Below are positions 10,168 to 17,557 of a stretch of DNA of 64,000 nt, in pieces. Position 1 is the stretch's first letter, and each line of letters opens with the position of its first letter. A model generated the notes under the pieces. The model had not been told where the DNA came from. It made no database searches and saw only the letters and a program-made list of their open reading frames with translations. Made by a program: the position numbers and the translations under genes. The stretch is from Bacillus thuringiensis (GTDB taxonomy: Bacteria; Bacillota; Bacilli; Bacillales; Bacillaceae_G), in the NCBI RefSeq assembly GCF_001182785.1, contig NZ_CP012099.1, positions 1,548,501 through 1,612,500 on the forward strand, in the 5' to 3' direction.

Positions 10168-10198
10168 AAAGCTCCTTCTTATAAGGAGCTTTCTTTAT
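10168..10198 (+). terminator. Orphan terminator hairpin, possible end of a short RNA
   Basis: AAAGCTCCTT - CTTAT - AAGGAGCTTT followed by CTTTAT. No gene lies upstream on this strand before the divergent DUF418 gene; a TATAAT at 10120-10125 could start a 65-70 nt RNA. See findings. Confidence 0.55.
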
Positions 10199-10206
10199 GG
10201 AAAGTG

Positions 10207-10261
10207 TTGATAATGATTCTCTTTAATGATAAAATGTATTCAAAAGTGATAATCATTATCA
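10207..10261 (+). promoter_or_regulatory. Promoter with two Fur boxes
   Basis: TTGATA (10207-10212), 17 bp, TAAAAT (10230-10235). A half-conserved Fur box TGATAATGATTCTCT (10208-10222) covers the -35. A perfect 7-1-7 Fur box TGATAATCATTATCA (10247-10261) lies just after the -10. This layout predicts tight iron repression of the 30-aa ORF that follows. Confidence 0.85.
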
Positions 10262-10276
10262 AAAAAAGGTTGGTGC

Positions 10277-10369
10277 ATGAGTATGGTATATGCATTAGTA
10301 GCAGGTACAGTTGCTGTATATGCAGTTATTGCAAAGTATGTTTTAAATGGAGTAGGAACAGCAAAATGA
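10277..10369 (+). CDS. Fur-controlled 30-residue hydrophobic peptide
   Basis: 30 codons from ATG at 10277 to TGA at 10367-10369, beginning MSMVYALVAGTVAVYAVIAK and ending NGVGTAK. It is a single hydrophobic helix of about 20 residues with a basic residue near its end, so probably a one-pass membrane microprotein. It starts 16 nt after a perfect Fur box and is followed by a strong terminator, so it is the only gene in its transcript. The SD is weak (AAAAAGG). An in-frame second Met (codon 3) could also start. No family recognised. The regulatory context makes it more credible than its length suggests. Confidence 0.6.
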   Translation: MSMVYALVAGTVAVYAVIAKYVLNGVGTAK

Positions 10370-10382
10370 GTGATATGACATA

Positions 10383-10427
10383 AAATCCCTTTCATTTGTA
10401 AAAAGAATGAAAGGGATTTTTTATTTT
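10383..10427 (+). terminator. Rho-independent terminator
   Basis: AAATCCCTTTCATT / AATGAAAGGGATTT 14-bp perfect stem followed by TTTATTTTT; ends the Fur-controlled transcript. Confidence 0.95.
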
Positions 10428-10563
10428 TAATGAGAATATGCTGAAAATTTAGTATGATAGTAAAGTGAAACTGTAATCAATGGGTAGGTGTAACTCTCAC
10501 TGGTTATGAGCTCGCAATTAGCGGGGAAAAGTATATACATCTTGGATAAAGGGGAACAAGGGG

Positions 10564-13500
10564 ATGACAAACATAGTACAGACAAACGGTATGAAAAAAC
10601 TTGTTTGTTTTTATGAAGAGTGGCAAAAACACGGCGATGCAGAGAATAGCTTAAAGTTGTTTGAAGTAATTCAAAAATATAAACGAGAGCAGCTTATGAT
10701 AGCGTTCTGCGGTCACTTCTCAGCAGGGAAATCAACGATGATGAATCATCTATATAAAGCGCAGTTGTTACCAACAAGTCCAATTCCGACAAGCGCTAAC
10801 GTCGTTAAAATTGAAAAGGGATTTGATCGTGTTGTTGTTACGATTAAATCTGGAGAACAGTACGAATATGACGGTGCATATTCAGCAGAAGAATTAAAGC
10901 AAATTTGTAAAGATGGCGATGAGGTAATTGGTGTTCATATTTATCGGAATGATGCACCAATTCCTGAGGGTGTTATGTTAGTTGATACACCAGGGATTGA
11001 CTCAACAGATGATGCCCATCAACTAGCGACAGAATCAACGCTACATCTAGCAGACGTAATTTTTTATATGATGGATTATAATCACGTCCAATCGGAAGTG
11101 AATTTGCAATTTGTTAAAGAATTGAAACAACGTAATAAAACGGTTTATCTCGTTATAAATCAAATAGATAAACATAAAGAAAATGAATTATCATTTGAGG
11201 ATTATAAAGATAGTGTGAAACAATCGTTCTCTAACTGGGATATTGAAGTAGATGGAGTTTATTATACGTCATTACGAATGATGAACCATCCACATAATGA
11301 AATTGGAAGTTTAGAAACATTAATTACTTCTATTATGAAAGAAAAAGAGCAGTATGTAAGAGAGGGAATGGAGCGAGAAACAGAACATTTAATGGGAGAA
11401 CATTTCTCGTTTATTGTTTCTGAAAATGAAAAAGCTCTTTTGACATATGAGGAAGAGTTAGCATCACCGCTTTCGATTTCAGAAATAGTTGAAAAGAAAG
11501 AAGAGCTAACGGAAACTAAACATCGCGAGGCTAGTAAAGAATCTCATGTGAGAAACGAATTTATAAAAGGTTTACAAGCTATATTAGATAACGCGTATTT
11601 AATGCCATTTGAAATGAGAGAATTGGCAAATGCATATTTAGAAACGAAATTAACAAAGTTTAAAGTTGGTTTGCTATTTGCGAAAGGAAAGACGGAGCAA
11701 GAAAAACAAAGACGTGTAGAGGCGTTTTATTCTGCCCTTCAAAAGACTGTTGAAACGCAACTTGATTTTCATGTGAAAGAATTTATTGTAGCCTTCTTAA
11801 AAGAAGAGGGATTGTTCACGGAGGAAATTGGGAAAGACATATATGCTTTAGAAATTGCTTTTGGACCAGAAATGTTAGCTGAAGTCATTAAACAAGGTGC
11901 AGGTTTCACAGGTGATTACTTACTTCTTTATACAGCGGATGTAGCGAATGAACTGAAGAAACGTTATTTTACAAAAGCACAGCAAATTTTTGATAAAAGT
12001 GCAGTCGTTTTAAAGCAAAAAGTGAAGGAAGCAGTTGCTCGTATGGAAGAAGAGATTGAAAAATATACGATGTTGCAAACGGCAAAAGAGACGGAATTAC
12101 AATACAGTAACAATTTAGAGACATATGAAAGTTATTTACAAAATGTTTGGCACGAGCGTGTTGCTACACCAGAAGGATTGCAAATAGAGGAGATATTGCA
12201 ACGTGAAAAACAAATTGTTAGTGAGAAATTCACACTACAAGAGCAGGAAATGGTAAATGATAACGTAGCGGCTCATGAAGAAGAGATAAAAGGAACGGCA
12301 GCTTTAAATATTCAGCGTATATTAGAGAAAGTGAAGAAAGCTGAAATGATATTAGAGCCATTGCCAGCGCTGAAACATGTACAGCAAGAGGTGATAGAAA
12401 AAAGGCGTCGTGTGGAAACGAAACAATTTACAGTAGCGTTATTCGGAGCTTTTAGTGCTGGGAAATCATCATTTGCCAATGCCTTACTTGGTGAGAAGGT
12501 ACTTCCTGTATCACCAAATCCGACGACGGCAACGATTAATCAAATTTTGCCGGTTACAGAGGAAAAACCACACGGAACAGTAATGGTTCAATTCAAATCA
12601 AAGCAAGCTCTATTAGAAGATATGAAAGCTGTTTATAAGCTGTTTCATTATGAGATTACTACGTTAGATGAGGCGTTAGCACAAATTGATAAAGTTATGA
12701 AATATCCTTCACCGACTGGGAAGCAAAAAACAACATTTAGCTTCTTACGAGCGGTACAAAAAGGGTATGATGCAGTTTCTACTTATTTAGGAGAACAAGT
12801 ACAAGTCACATTAGAAGAGTTCTCTGATTATGTAGCGAATGAAGAAAAATCATGCTTCGTTGAGTATATGGAGCTTTATTATGATTGTGCTTTAACAAGG
12901 CAGGGAGTAGCGCTTGTAGACACACCTGGGGCGGATTCTATTAATGCTCGCCATACGGATGTTGCATTCCAGTATATTAAAAACGCAGATGCTATTTTAT
13001 TTGTAACATATTATAACCATGTATTCTCTCGTGCTGATCGTGAATTTTTAATTCAGCTTGGTCGTGTAAAGGATACTTTTGCCCTTGATAAAATGTTCTT
13101 CTTAATTAATGCGGCGGATTTAGCAGAGTCTGAAGAAGAACTTGAAATGGTAAAAGGTTATATCGCAGATCAGCTACTGCAATACGGTATTAGAAATCCG
13201 CGTTTATTTGCAATTTCAAGTTTATGTGCGCTTGAAGAGAAACAAGGAAAGAATGTTGAAAAAGAGAAGTATGGTATTTTACAAAACTCTGGAATTACTA
13301 AGTTTGAGGAATCATTTACGTCCTTTATGATGAGAGATTTAATGCTTGTTTCTGTGCATGCTCTATACGGTGCGTTGCAAGGGGCAGATCAGCTTTTAGT
13401 AAACATGATAAATGGTGCAAAGCAGGGGAATGAAGAGAAAGAGAAGCAAACGAAAAAATATGAAGCAGAGCGCGGTCAACTACTTCATATCATTTCATCA

Positions 13501-14223
13501 TATAGTGTACTTGCTGAAGAACAGGCGATGCAAAATGAAGTGAAAGAGTTGCTTTATTACGTGCAACAGCGTCTATTCCTACGCTATAACGATGTGTTTA
13601 CTGAATTTATTAATCCGGCGTCACTTCGAACGGATGGAAATGTGAAAACACAATTGCAACAGTGTGTTATGGAATTGGTAGCATTTATTCAGCATGATTT
13701 ATTACAAGAAATGCGTGCGACATCATTACGTCTTGAAAAATGGATAGACGAAGCGATGAAGCGTGCAAAGGACGAAATTGTAGTGAACTGTAAAGTAGAA
13801 AATCAATCAATTTCTATGAATGGAACAGTGGAGTATGAATATAAAGATATTACACATAAAGAACCGTTCCCTTCAGTTGAAATAAAAGATTTCAAAAAAG
13901 CACTGGCACATTTTAAAAATGAGAAAAGCTTTTTTGAAAAGAATGACAAAGCTTTTATGCAAGAAGACGCTAAATCTGTATTAGAACCGCTCGTATCAAA
14001 CTATGTAGCCGATGAAAAAGATTTATTTGTTCATCATTATAAGCAAGAATGGGATATGAAGTGGAACTTATTCCAAAAAGTGATGCAACAAGATGTGATG
14101 AACTATTATGAAAGTATATTGTTTGCATTGGCTGAAACGATCGATGTATCTCTATATGAACAAAGTAAAGAACAATTGCAAAAGCAGTTAGTAGAGATTG
14201 AAAAAGAAATTTATGTTATATAG
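10564..14223 (+). CDS. dynA: Bacterial dynamin-like protein with two fused dynamin units
   Basis: 1219-aa large GTPase made of two tandem dynamin units, as in B. subtilis DynA (YpbR, about 1190 aa). P-loop 1 is GHFSAGKST (about 50-58) with DTPGID (about 141-146) and NQID (about 200) as G3/G4. P-loop 2 is GAFSAGKSS (about 627-635) with VDTPGAD (about 786-792) and NAAD. Long coiled-coil helices (about 280-560 and 960-1219) form the stalk and paddle regions. The family tethers and fuses membranes and protects against membrane damage and phage; it acts at the inner face of the cytoplasmic membrane. ATG at 10564 follows AAAGGGGAACAAGGGG. An approximately 100-nt leader precedes it. Confidence 0.95.
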   Translation: MTNIVQTNGMKKLVCFYEEWQKHGDAENSLKLFEVIQKYKREQLMIAFCGHFSAGKSTMMNHLYKAQLLPTSPIPTSANVVKIEKGFDRVVVTIKSGEQYEYDGAYSAEELKQICKDGDEVIGVHIYRNDAPIPEGVMLVDTPGIDSTDDAHQLATESTLHLADVIFYMMDYNHVQSEVNLQFVKELKQRNKTVYLVINQIDKHKENELSFEDYKDSVKQSFSNWDIEVDGVYYTSLRMMNHPHNEIGSLETLITSIMKEKEQYVREGMERETEHLMGEHFSFIVSENEKALLTYEEELASPLSISEIVEKKEELTETKHREASKESHVRNEFIKGLQAILDNAYLMPFEMRELANAYLETKLTKFKVGLLFAKGKTEQEKQRRVEAFYSALQKTVETQLDFHVKEFIVAFLKEEGLFTEEIGKDIYALEIAFGPEMLAEVIKQGAGFTGDYLLLYTADVANELKKRYFTKAQQIFDKSAVVLKQKVKEAVARMEEEIEKYTMLQTAKETELQYSNNLETYESYLQNVWHERVATPEGLQIEEILQREKQIVSEKFTLQEQEMVNDNVAAHEEEIKGTAALNIQRILEKVKKAEMILEPLPALKHVQQEVIEKRRRVETKQFTVALFGAFSAGKSSFANALLGEKVLPVSPNPTTATINQILPVTEEKPHGTVMVQFKSKQALLEDMKAVYKLFHYEITTLDEALAQIDKVMKYPSPTGKQKTTFSFLRAVQKGYDAVSTYLGEQVQVTLEEFSDYVANEEKSCFVEYMELYYDCALTRQGVALVDTPGADSINARHTDVAFQYIKNADAILFVTYYNHVFSRADREFLIQLGRVKDTFALDKMFFLINAADLAESEEELEMVKGYIADQLLQYGIRNPRLFAISSLCALEEKQGKNVEKEKYGILQNSGITKFEESFTSFMMRDLMLVSVHALYGALQGADQLLVNMINGAKQGNEEKEKQTKKYEAERGQLLHIISSYSVLAEEQAMQNEVKELLYYVQQRLFLRYNDVFTEFINPASLRTDGNVKTQLQQCVMELVAFIQHDLLQEMRATSLRLEKWIDEAMKRAKDEIVVNCKVENQSISMNGTVEYEYKDITHKEPFPSVEIKDFKKALAHFKNEKSFFEKNDKAFMQEDAKSVLEPLVSNYVADEKDLFVHHYKQEWDMKWNLFQKVMQQDVMNYYESILFALAETIDVSLYEQSKEQLQKQLVEIEKEIYVI

Positions 14224-14226
14224 TCG

Positions 14227-14481
14227 TTATGAGAAAAAGATTCGTTCAATTTTCTTTTGCAGTACAGTATCTAAAGATTTGACAAATCCAGCAAATTCAT
14301 CGGTAGAAATCATATGAGTAAGAACGAGTCGTCTGCCATCTGGTGTTTCACCGCATAAGACGAATGAAGAAAATTCATATGTTTTGTTTTCTACTACTAA
14401 TTTTGGGTAGGAATACGTGTCGCTTTTCTTCTTCTTTCCATCAATAGAGATGACGTTGCATTTTTTCTCATTGTTGTCCAT
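14227..14481 (-). CDS. Conserved hypothetical protein, 84 aa
   Basis: 84 residues from the ATG at 14481 (minus strand), which has AGGAGG 8 nt upstream; the longer frame to 14517 has no SD. Sequence features: MDNNEKKCNVISIDGKKKKS, a lysine-rich N-terminus, then an alternating beta pattern (KLVVENKTYEFSSFVLCGE) and a C-terminal helix. No membrane segment. It converges on dynA with only 3 bp between the stops and is divergent from the GNAT gene. No family recognised. Confidence 0.7.
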   Translation of the reverse strand: MDNNEKKCNVISIDGKKKKSDTYSYPKLVVENKTYEFSSFVLCGETPDGRRLVLTHMISTDEFAGFVKSLDTVLQKKIERIFFS

Positions 14482-14553
14482 GGTGAATCCCTCCTTTCTA
14501 TTATTTATGGTAGACAAGGAGGGTTTAGAACAATAGAGATGGGGGGATTTTTT

Positions 14554-15012
14554 ATGTCTTTTGTAATAGAACGTATTTTAAAAGAGGCTATACCGAAGTC
14601 TTTATTGCTACTTGCTGATCCAAGTGAACGGCAAATAGCTACATATGTACAAAGAGGGTTAACATACGTAGCAAAGCAAGGGGACAGCGTCATCGGTGTG
14701 TATGTTCTTTTGGAAACAAGGCCGAAGACGATGGAAATCATGAATATTGCGGTTGTAGAACATATGCAAGGAAAAGGTATTGGAAAGAAGCTATTAAAGC
14801 ATGCTGTAGAAACAGCTAAGGAATATGGTATGTCCAAAATTGAAATTGGTACAGGTAATTCTAGTGTTTCACAACTTGCTTTATATCAAAAATGTGGATT
14901 TCGTATTTTTTCTATTGATTTTGATTACTTTTCAAAGCATTATGAAGAAGAGATTATTGAAAATGGGATTGTATGTCGTGATATGATTCGGCTTGCAATG
15001 GAATTGAATTAG
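14554..15012 (+). CDS. GNAT family N-acetyltransferase
   Basis: 152 aa from the ATG at 14554, which has GGGGGGA 6 nt upstream. Acetyl-CoA binding motif A is visible as NIAVVEHMQGKGIGKKLLKHA (beta4, then Q/RxxGxG/A), followed by IGTGNSSVSQLALYQKCGFR, typical motif B. Likely small-molecule or protein N-acetyltransferase; substrate unknown. It is followed after 30 bp by the YpbS-like gene, possibly in one operon with that gene and the sulfurtransferase. Confidence 0.88.
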   Translation: MSFVIERILKEAIPKSLLLLADPSERQIATYVQRGLTYVAKQGDSVIGVYVLLETRPKTMEIMNIAVVEHMQGKGIGKKLLKHAVETAKEYGMSKIEIGTGNSSVSQLALYQKCGFRIFSIDFDYFSKHYEEEIIENGIVCRDMIRLAMELN

Positions 15013-15042
15013 AACGTATAACTTATTTAGGGGGAAGAGAAG

Positions 15043-15315
15043 ATGGAAGTACATAAAGCAATTACAGCACATTCTCGTAAACAAAATGAAAGTGTAAAAG
15101 CATGTTTACAATTAGATGCGCAGCGTGAAGCAGCTATTGAAGCAGCCGTATCTCTTGCGTCAAATGGGAAAGAATTTTCGGTGGATGTCATTAATGTTGT
15201 AACAAAGCAAATTAATGATCTTGCAAAAAATGGTGTTACCTTGCAGCGTAAATATGTTACAGAAGAAATGGTTATGGAGTATGTAAGTCGTTTACAAGAG
15301 AAAGAAGGTCGTTAA
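15043..15315 (+). CDS. ypbS: YpbS-like small protein (DUF2533 type)
   Basis: 90-aa soluble helical protein (MEVHKAITAHSRKQNESVKA at the start; INDLAKNGVTLQRKYVTEEM near the end). It resembles B. subtilis YpbS, which also sits next to dynA/ypbR and ypcP; the assignment rests on remembered similarity plus synteny. Strong SD (GGGGGAAGAGA). The stop is 2 bp before the sulfurtransferase start, so translation is probably coupled. Function unknown. Confidence 0.72.
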   Translation: MEVHKAITAHSRKQNESVKACLQLDAQREAAIEAAVSLASNGKEFSVDVINVVTKQINDLAKNGVTLQRKYVTEEMVMEYVSRLQEKEGR

Positions 15316-15317
15316 AG

Positions 15318-16151
15318 ATGATAGTTACAGTCGAATGGTTACGTGAGCATATAGAAGATGAGAACGTCCGTGTAATCGATTGTCGTTTTGATTTAGCGAA
15401 GCCTAATTGGGGTAGAGAAAAGTATAAAGAAGAACATATTCCTCATGCGTTATATTTTGATTTGAATTTAGATTTATCAAGTCCTATAGCAGAACATGGT
15501 GGCCGCCATCCGTTGCCAAGCATTGAAGAGTTTGCGGACAAGCTTTCGGAGGTTGGTATTGATGAACATACGACAGTAATTGCGTACGACAGTCAAGCTG
15601 GTGCAAATGCTGCTCGTTTATGGTGGTTATGTAACTATGTAGGACATGAGAAAGTATATATATTAGATGGTGGTTTCCCGGTTTGGAAAGAGAATGGACT
15701 ACCGACAACAACGGAAATTCCTGTTGTTATACGAAAAACATTCAAAACAAACATACAAGATCATATGCTTGTATCGATGGAAACAGTAAGAGAGAATATC
15801 CAGGCAGGTGCAGATGTTACGTTAATTGATTCAAGAGAGCCAAAACGTTATGCTGGTGTAGAGGAACTTGTCGATCATAAAGCAGGACATATTCCGACAG
15901 CAGTAAATTATTTTTGGAAGGATGGAATGTTGCAATCAGGACAATTTCAGAATGAAGCTGAGCAACAAGAACGATTCCAAAACCTGTCGAAAGATAAGGA
16001 AACCATTGTATATTGTGGTTCTGGTGTTACGGCATGTCCAAATATCGTTGCATTAAAATTGGCTGGATTCCAAAATGTTAAATTGTATGCAGGTAGCTGG
16101 AGTGATTGGATTTCTTATCCAGAAAATCAAATTGCAAAAGAAGAAGATTAA
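15318..16151 (+). CDS. Thiosulfate/3-mercaptopyruvate sulfurtransferase (tandem rhodanese)
   Basis: 277 aa with two rhodanese domains: the inactive N-terminal one (VIDCRFDL, about 18-25; HGGRHPLPS, about 60-68; VIAYDSQAGANAARLWWLC, about 89-107) and the catalytic C-terminal one (LIDSREPKRYAG). The persulfide loop YCGSGVTACPN (about 232-242) has Cys at about 233 as nucleophile. The CGSGVT loop is closer to mercaptopyruvate-type than to classic CRKGVT thiosulfate rhodaneses. It transfers sulfur to cyanide or thiols in the cytosol. The last gene of a compact three-gene run. Confidence 0.93.
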   Translation: MIVTVEWLREHIEDENVRVIDCRFDLAKPNWGREKYKEEHIPHALYFDLNLDLSSPIAEHGGRHPLPSIEEFADKLSEVGIDEHTTVIAYDSQAGANAARLWWLCNYVGHEKVYILDGGFPVWKENGLPTTTEIPVVIRKTFKTNIQDHMLVSMETVRENIQAGADVTLIDSREPKRYAGVEELVDHKAGHIPTAVNYFWKDGMLQSGQFQNEAEQQERFQNLSKDKETIVYCGSGVTACPNIVALKLAGFQNVKLYAGSWSDWISYPENQIAKEED

Positions 16152-16222
16152 TCACTTGCATGCAAAAATAATTTGTATTAAAATAAGGTCACAAGCAAGA
16201 GATTGCTCGAAAAACTTTGTAT

Positions 16223-16251
16223 TTTACACATTAGAAACAATGTGATAATAT
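16223..16251 (+). promoter_or_regulatory. Candidate promoter of the tandem structured RNA
   Basis: TTTACA (16223-16228), 17 bp, TAATAT (16246-16251). Transcription would start near 16258, 15 nt before the first structured unit. Confidence 0.55.
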
Positions 16252-16272
16252 AACGACAAGTAAATAATACAT

Positions 16273-16446
16273 CCTGCGGTGTGCGTAACTTATTTATGTC
16301 TAAAACCGATGTTAGTTATACGGAAGCTCAATATTTAGCGACCATCATCAAGCCTTCCTTGTGGAGGAAGATGTACGGTAACTGTGAGGGCATCCACCTG
16401 CGAGTAGCGGGTTTTTGGACATTTACGAGGAGCGGCACGTGCGGGG
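16273..16446 (+). repeat. Unit 1 of the tandem RNA
   Basis: Closing stem CCTGCG (16273-16278) with TGCGGG (16440-16445); inner helix 16296-16305 with 16413-16422; hairpin 16396-16412; internal CCTTCC-TTGT-GGAGGA hairpin near 16343-16358. Confidence 0.75.
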
Positions 16447-16476
16447 GTCTTATTTCAACTAACCTTATATAAAATT

Positions 16477-16650
16477 CCTACGGTGTACGTAGCTTATGCA
16501 TGTCTTAAACCAATAAGTTTAATATGGAAGTTCAATATTTAAATGTAGCTAACATGCCATCTTTTTAAGAAGGAAGTTACAAACATTTGTGAGAGCATCC
16601 ACCTGTGAGAGCAGGTTTATGGACATCTAGAGAGAACGGCATATGTGGGG
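16477..16650 (+). repeat. Unit 2 of the tandem RNA
   Basis: Same architecture as unit 1: closing stem CCTACG (16477-16482) with TGTGGG (16644-16649); inner helix 16500-16509 with 16616-16626 (one bulge); hairpin 16601-16616; internal AAATGT/ACATTT hairpin near 16540-16588. Confidence 0.75.
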
Positions 16651-16656
16651 CTATAT

Positions 16657-16689
16657 AAAAACCTTACGTTTTATACGTAAGGTTTTTTT
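16657..16689 (+). terminator. Terminator of the tandem RNA
   Basis: AAAACCTTACGT - TTTAT - ACGTAAGGTTTTTTT. It is 7 nt after unit 2 and could also serve the convergent minus-strand gene. Confidence 0.92.
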
Positions 16690-16709
16690 GTTGCATAGAT
16701 ATATCAATA

Positions 16710-17159
16710 TTATCTTGATTCACCTGTGAAGTTTCCGTAATAAATGTAGCACTTTCTGTCTTCATCAATCTCTCTTGAATCCAAGGAGAATTCCATAGAC
16801 ATGCCGTCTCGCTGAATATATATAATATCTGAATGAAGAGATGGTAAAATTTCTTCGTAGTTCCATACATCTTGACTATCTACTATGTTTGAACTCGTTT
16901 CACTTAGTTCTCTAATTTCAAAACCGATGTAGGAGTATGTAGGGTCTGAAGGGTCATTTGCGAAAACTTCTTTTTGAATATAAATAACTACTGTTCCGTC
17001 TGGATCAACCGAAGTTGCAGTAACAACATAAGTATTTTTCTCTTTAATAAAATATTCACAAGTCATGCGTGCGATAATTTCAGAATTAGAAATATTTGCG
17101 TAGTTCCATAAAGCAGGATACCCTTTTGTTTCATCATTAAGTCGATATTCTAAGCGCAT
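16710..17159 (-). CDS. Hypothetical protein, 149 aa
   Basis: Soluble, acidic, beta-rich 149-residue protein: MRLEYRLNDETKGYPALWNY at the start, EVFANDPSDPTYSYIGFEI in the middle and a tyrosine-rich KCYIYYGNFTGESR end. No signal peptide, no membrane segment. SD-like GAAGAGGGA precedes the start. It is transcribed divergently from the lipoprotein operon across an 83-bp intergenic region. I do not recognise a family. Confidence 0.7.
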   Translation of the reverse strand: MRLEYRLNDETKGYPALWNYANISNSEIIARMTCEYFIKEKNTYVVTATSVDPDGTVVIYIQKEVFANDPSDPTYSYIGFEIRELSETSSNIVDSQDVWNYEEILPSLHSDIIYIQRDGMSMEFSLDSREIDEDRKCYIYYGNFTGESR

Positions 17160-17182
17160 TTAATCCCTCTTCTTCCTTTTTC

Positions 17183-17211
17183 TTCTACTTTATCATGCCG
17201 TCTTATATAAT
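17183..17211 (+). promoter_or_regulatory. Candidate promoter of the lipoprotein/ATP-grasp/DUF350 operon
   Basis: Weak TTCTAC (17183-17188), 17 bp, consensus TATAAT (17206-17211), 31 bp before the GTG start. Confidence 0.55.
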
Positions 17212-17242
17212 AGAAATATAATTTAAAAAGGGGAGTGCGAAG

Positions 17243-17554
17243 GTGACAAAAACGAAATGGCTAGTAGGTGGTGTCGTAACATCTTTAATGACTGGCACTT
17301 TATTTGGCTGCGCACAAGATCTTCCCCCAAAACCGAATGATAATAGTTGTTCTGATTGGGATTGGGATGATGAACTTGGGGTATGGCAGTGTGATGATAG
17401 TAGTTCAGGTTATCGTGGGCATTATTTCTATGGTGGGCGATACTATCAAAATAAGTCCACCTTTAAAAATTCATCGGCGTTTAAATCGTATCAATCGTCT
17501 GCTGAATTTAAAGGTGGAATTGGAAGCGGTTCAAAGGGAGGATTTGGGGGCTAA
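17243..17554 (+). CDS. Small glycine/serine-rich lipoprotein, first gene of a three-gene operon
   Basis: 103 aa from a GTG start (SD AAAGGGGA). Signal peptide MTKTKWLVGGVVTSLMTGTL is followed by a lipobox LFGC (Cys23), predicting lipid anchoring outside the membrane. The mature part has DNSCSDWDWDDELGVWQCDD (two Cys, acidic/aromatic) and a Gly/Ser/Tyr-rich tail ending SKGGFGG. In proteobacteria an analogous Gly-rich DUF1190 lipoprotein (YgiB/YjfM) is encoded beside a glutathionylspermidine-synthase-like ATP-grasp enzyme, as here; homology to DUF1190 is inferred from context and composition. The next gene starts 3 bp after its stop. Confidence 0.78.
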   Translation: MTKTKWLVGGVVTSLMTGTLFGCAQDLPPKPNDNSCSDWDWDDELGVWQCDDSSSGYRGHYFYGGRYYQNKSTFKNSSAFKSYQSSAEFKGGIGSGSKGGFGG

Positions 17555-17557
17555 AAT

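Larger units (their letters stand above)
16258..16690 (+). ncRNA. Tandem structured non-coding RNA, two 174-nt units
   Basis: Two related units, 16273-16446 and 16477-16650, each exactly 174 nt between matching ends, lie between a promoter and a terminator with no gene in the transcript. Shared features: a closing stem (5' CCTGCGGTGT with 3' GGCACGTGCGGGG in unit 1; CCTACGGTGT with GGCATATGTGGGG in unit 2); an inner helix ATGTCTAAAA / TTTTGGACAT; a hairpin ACCTGC-GAGTA-GCGGGT directly 5' of the inner helix's 3' strand; and conserved single-stranded motifs GGAAG-YTCAATATTTA and GTGAGRGCATCCACCTG. Base changes between units preserve pairing (G-C to A-U in the closing stem). I do not recognise the family. 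A tandem-riboswitch-like or dispersed B. cereus repeat origin are alternatives. Confidence 0.75.

Noticed and set aside
10114..10383. 89-codon ORF across the Fur promoter region
   Set aside because: It runs through a terminator, a promoter and two Fur boxes in a different frame from the 30-aa ORF, with no SD.
16281..16472. 63-codon ORF inside unit 1 of the tandem RNA
   Set aside because: No SD, odd composition, no counterpart in unit 2. The structural signal explains the conservation better.
16258..16690. 6S RNA identity for the tandem units
   Set aside because: Length is similar, but each unit has a branched inner helix with a stacked hairpin rather than a long rod with a central bubble, and I could not align known 6S motifs. 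Left unassigned; cmscan would decide.
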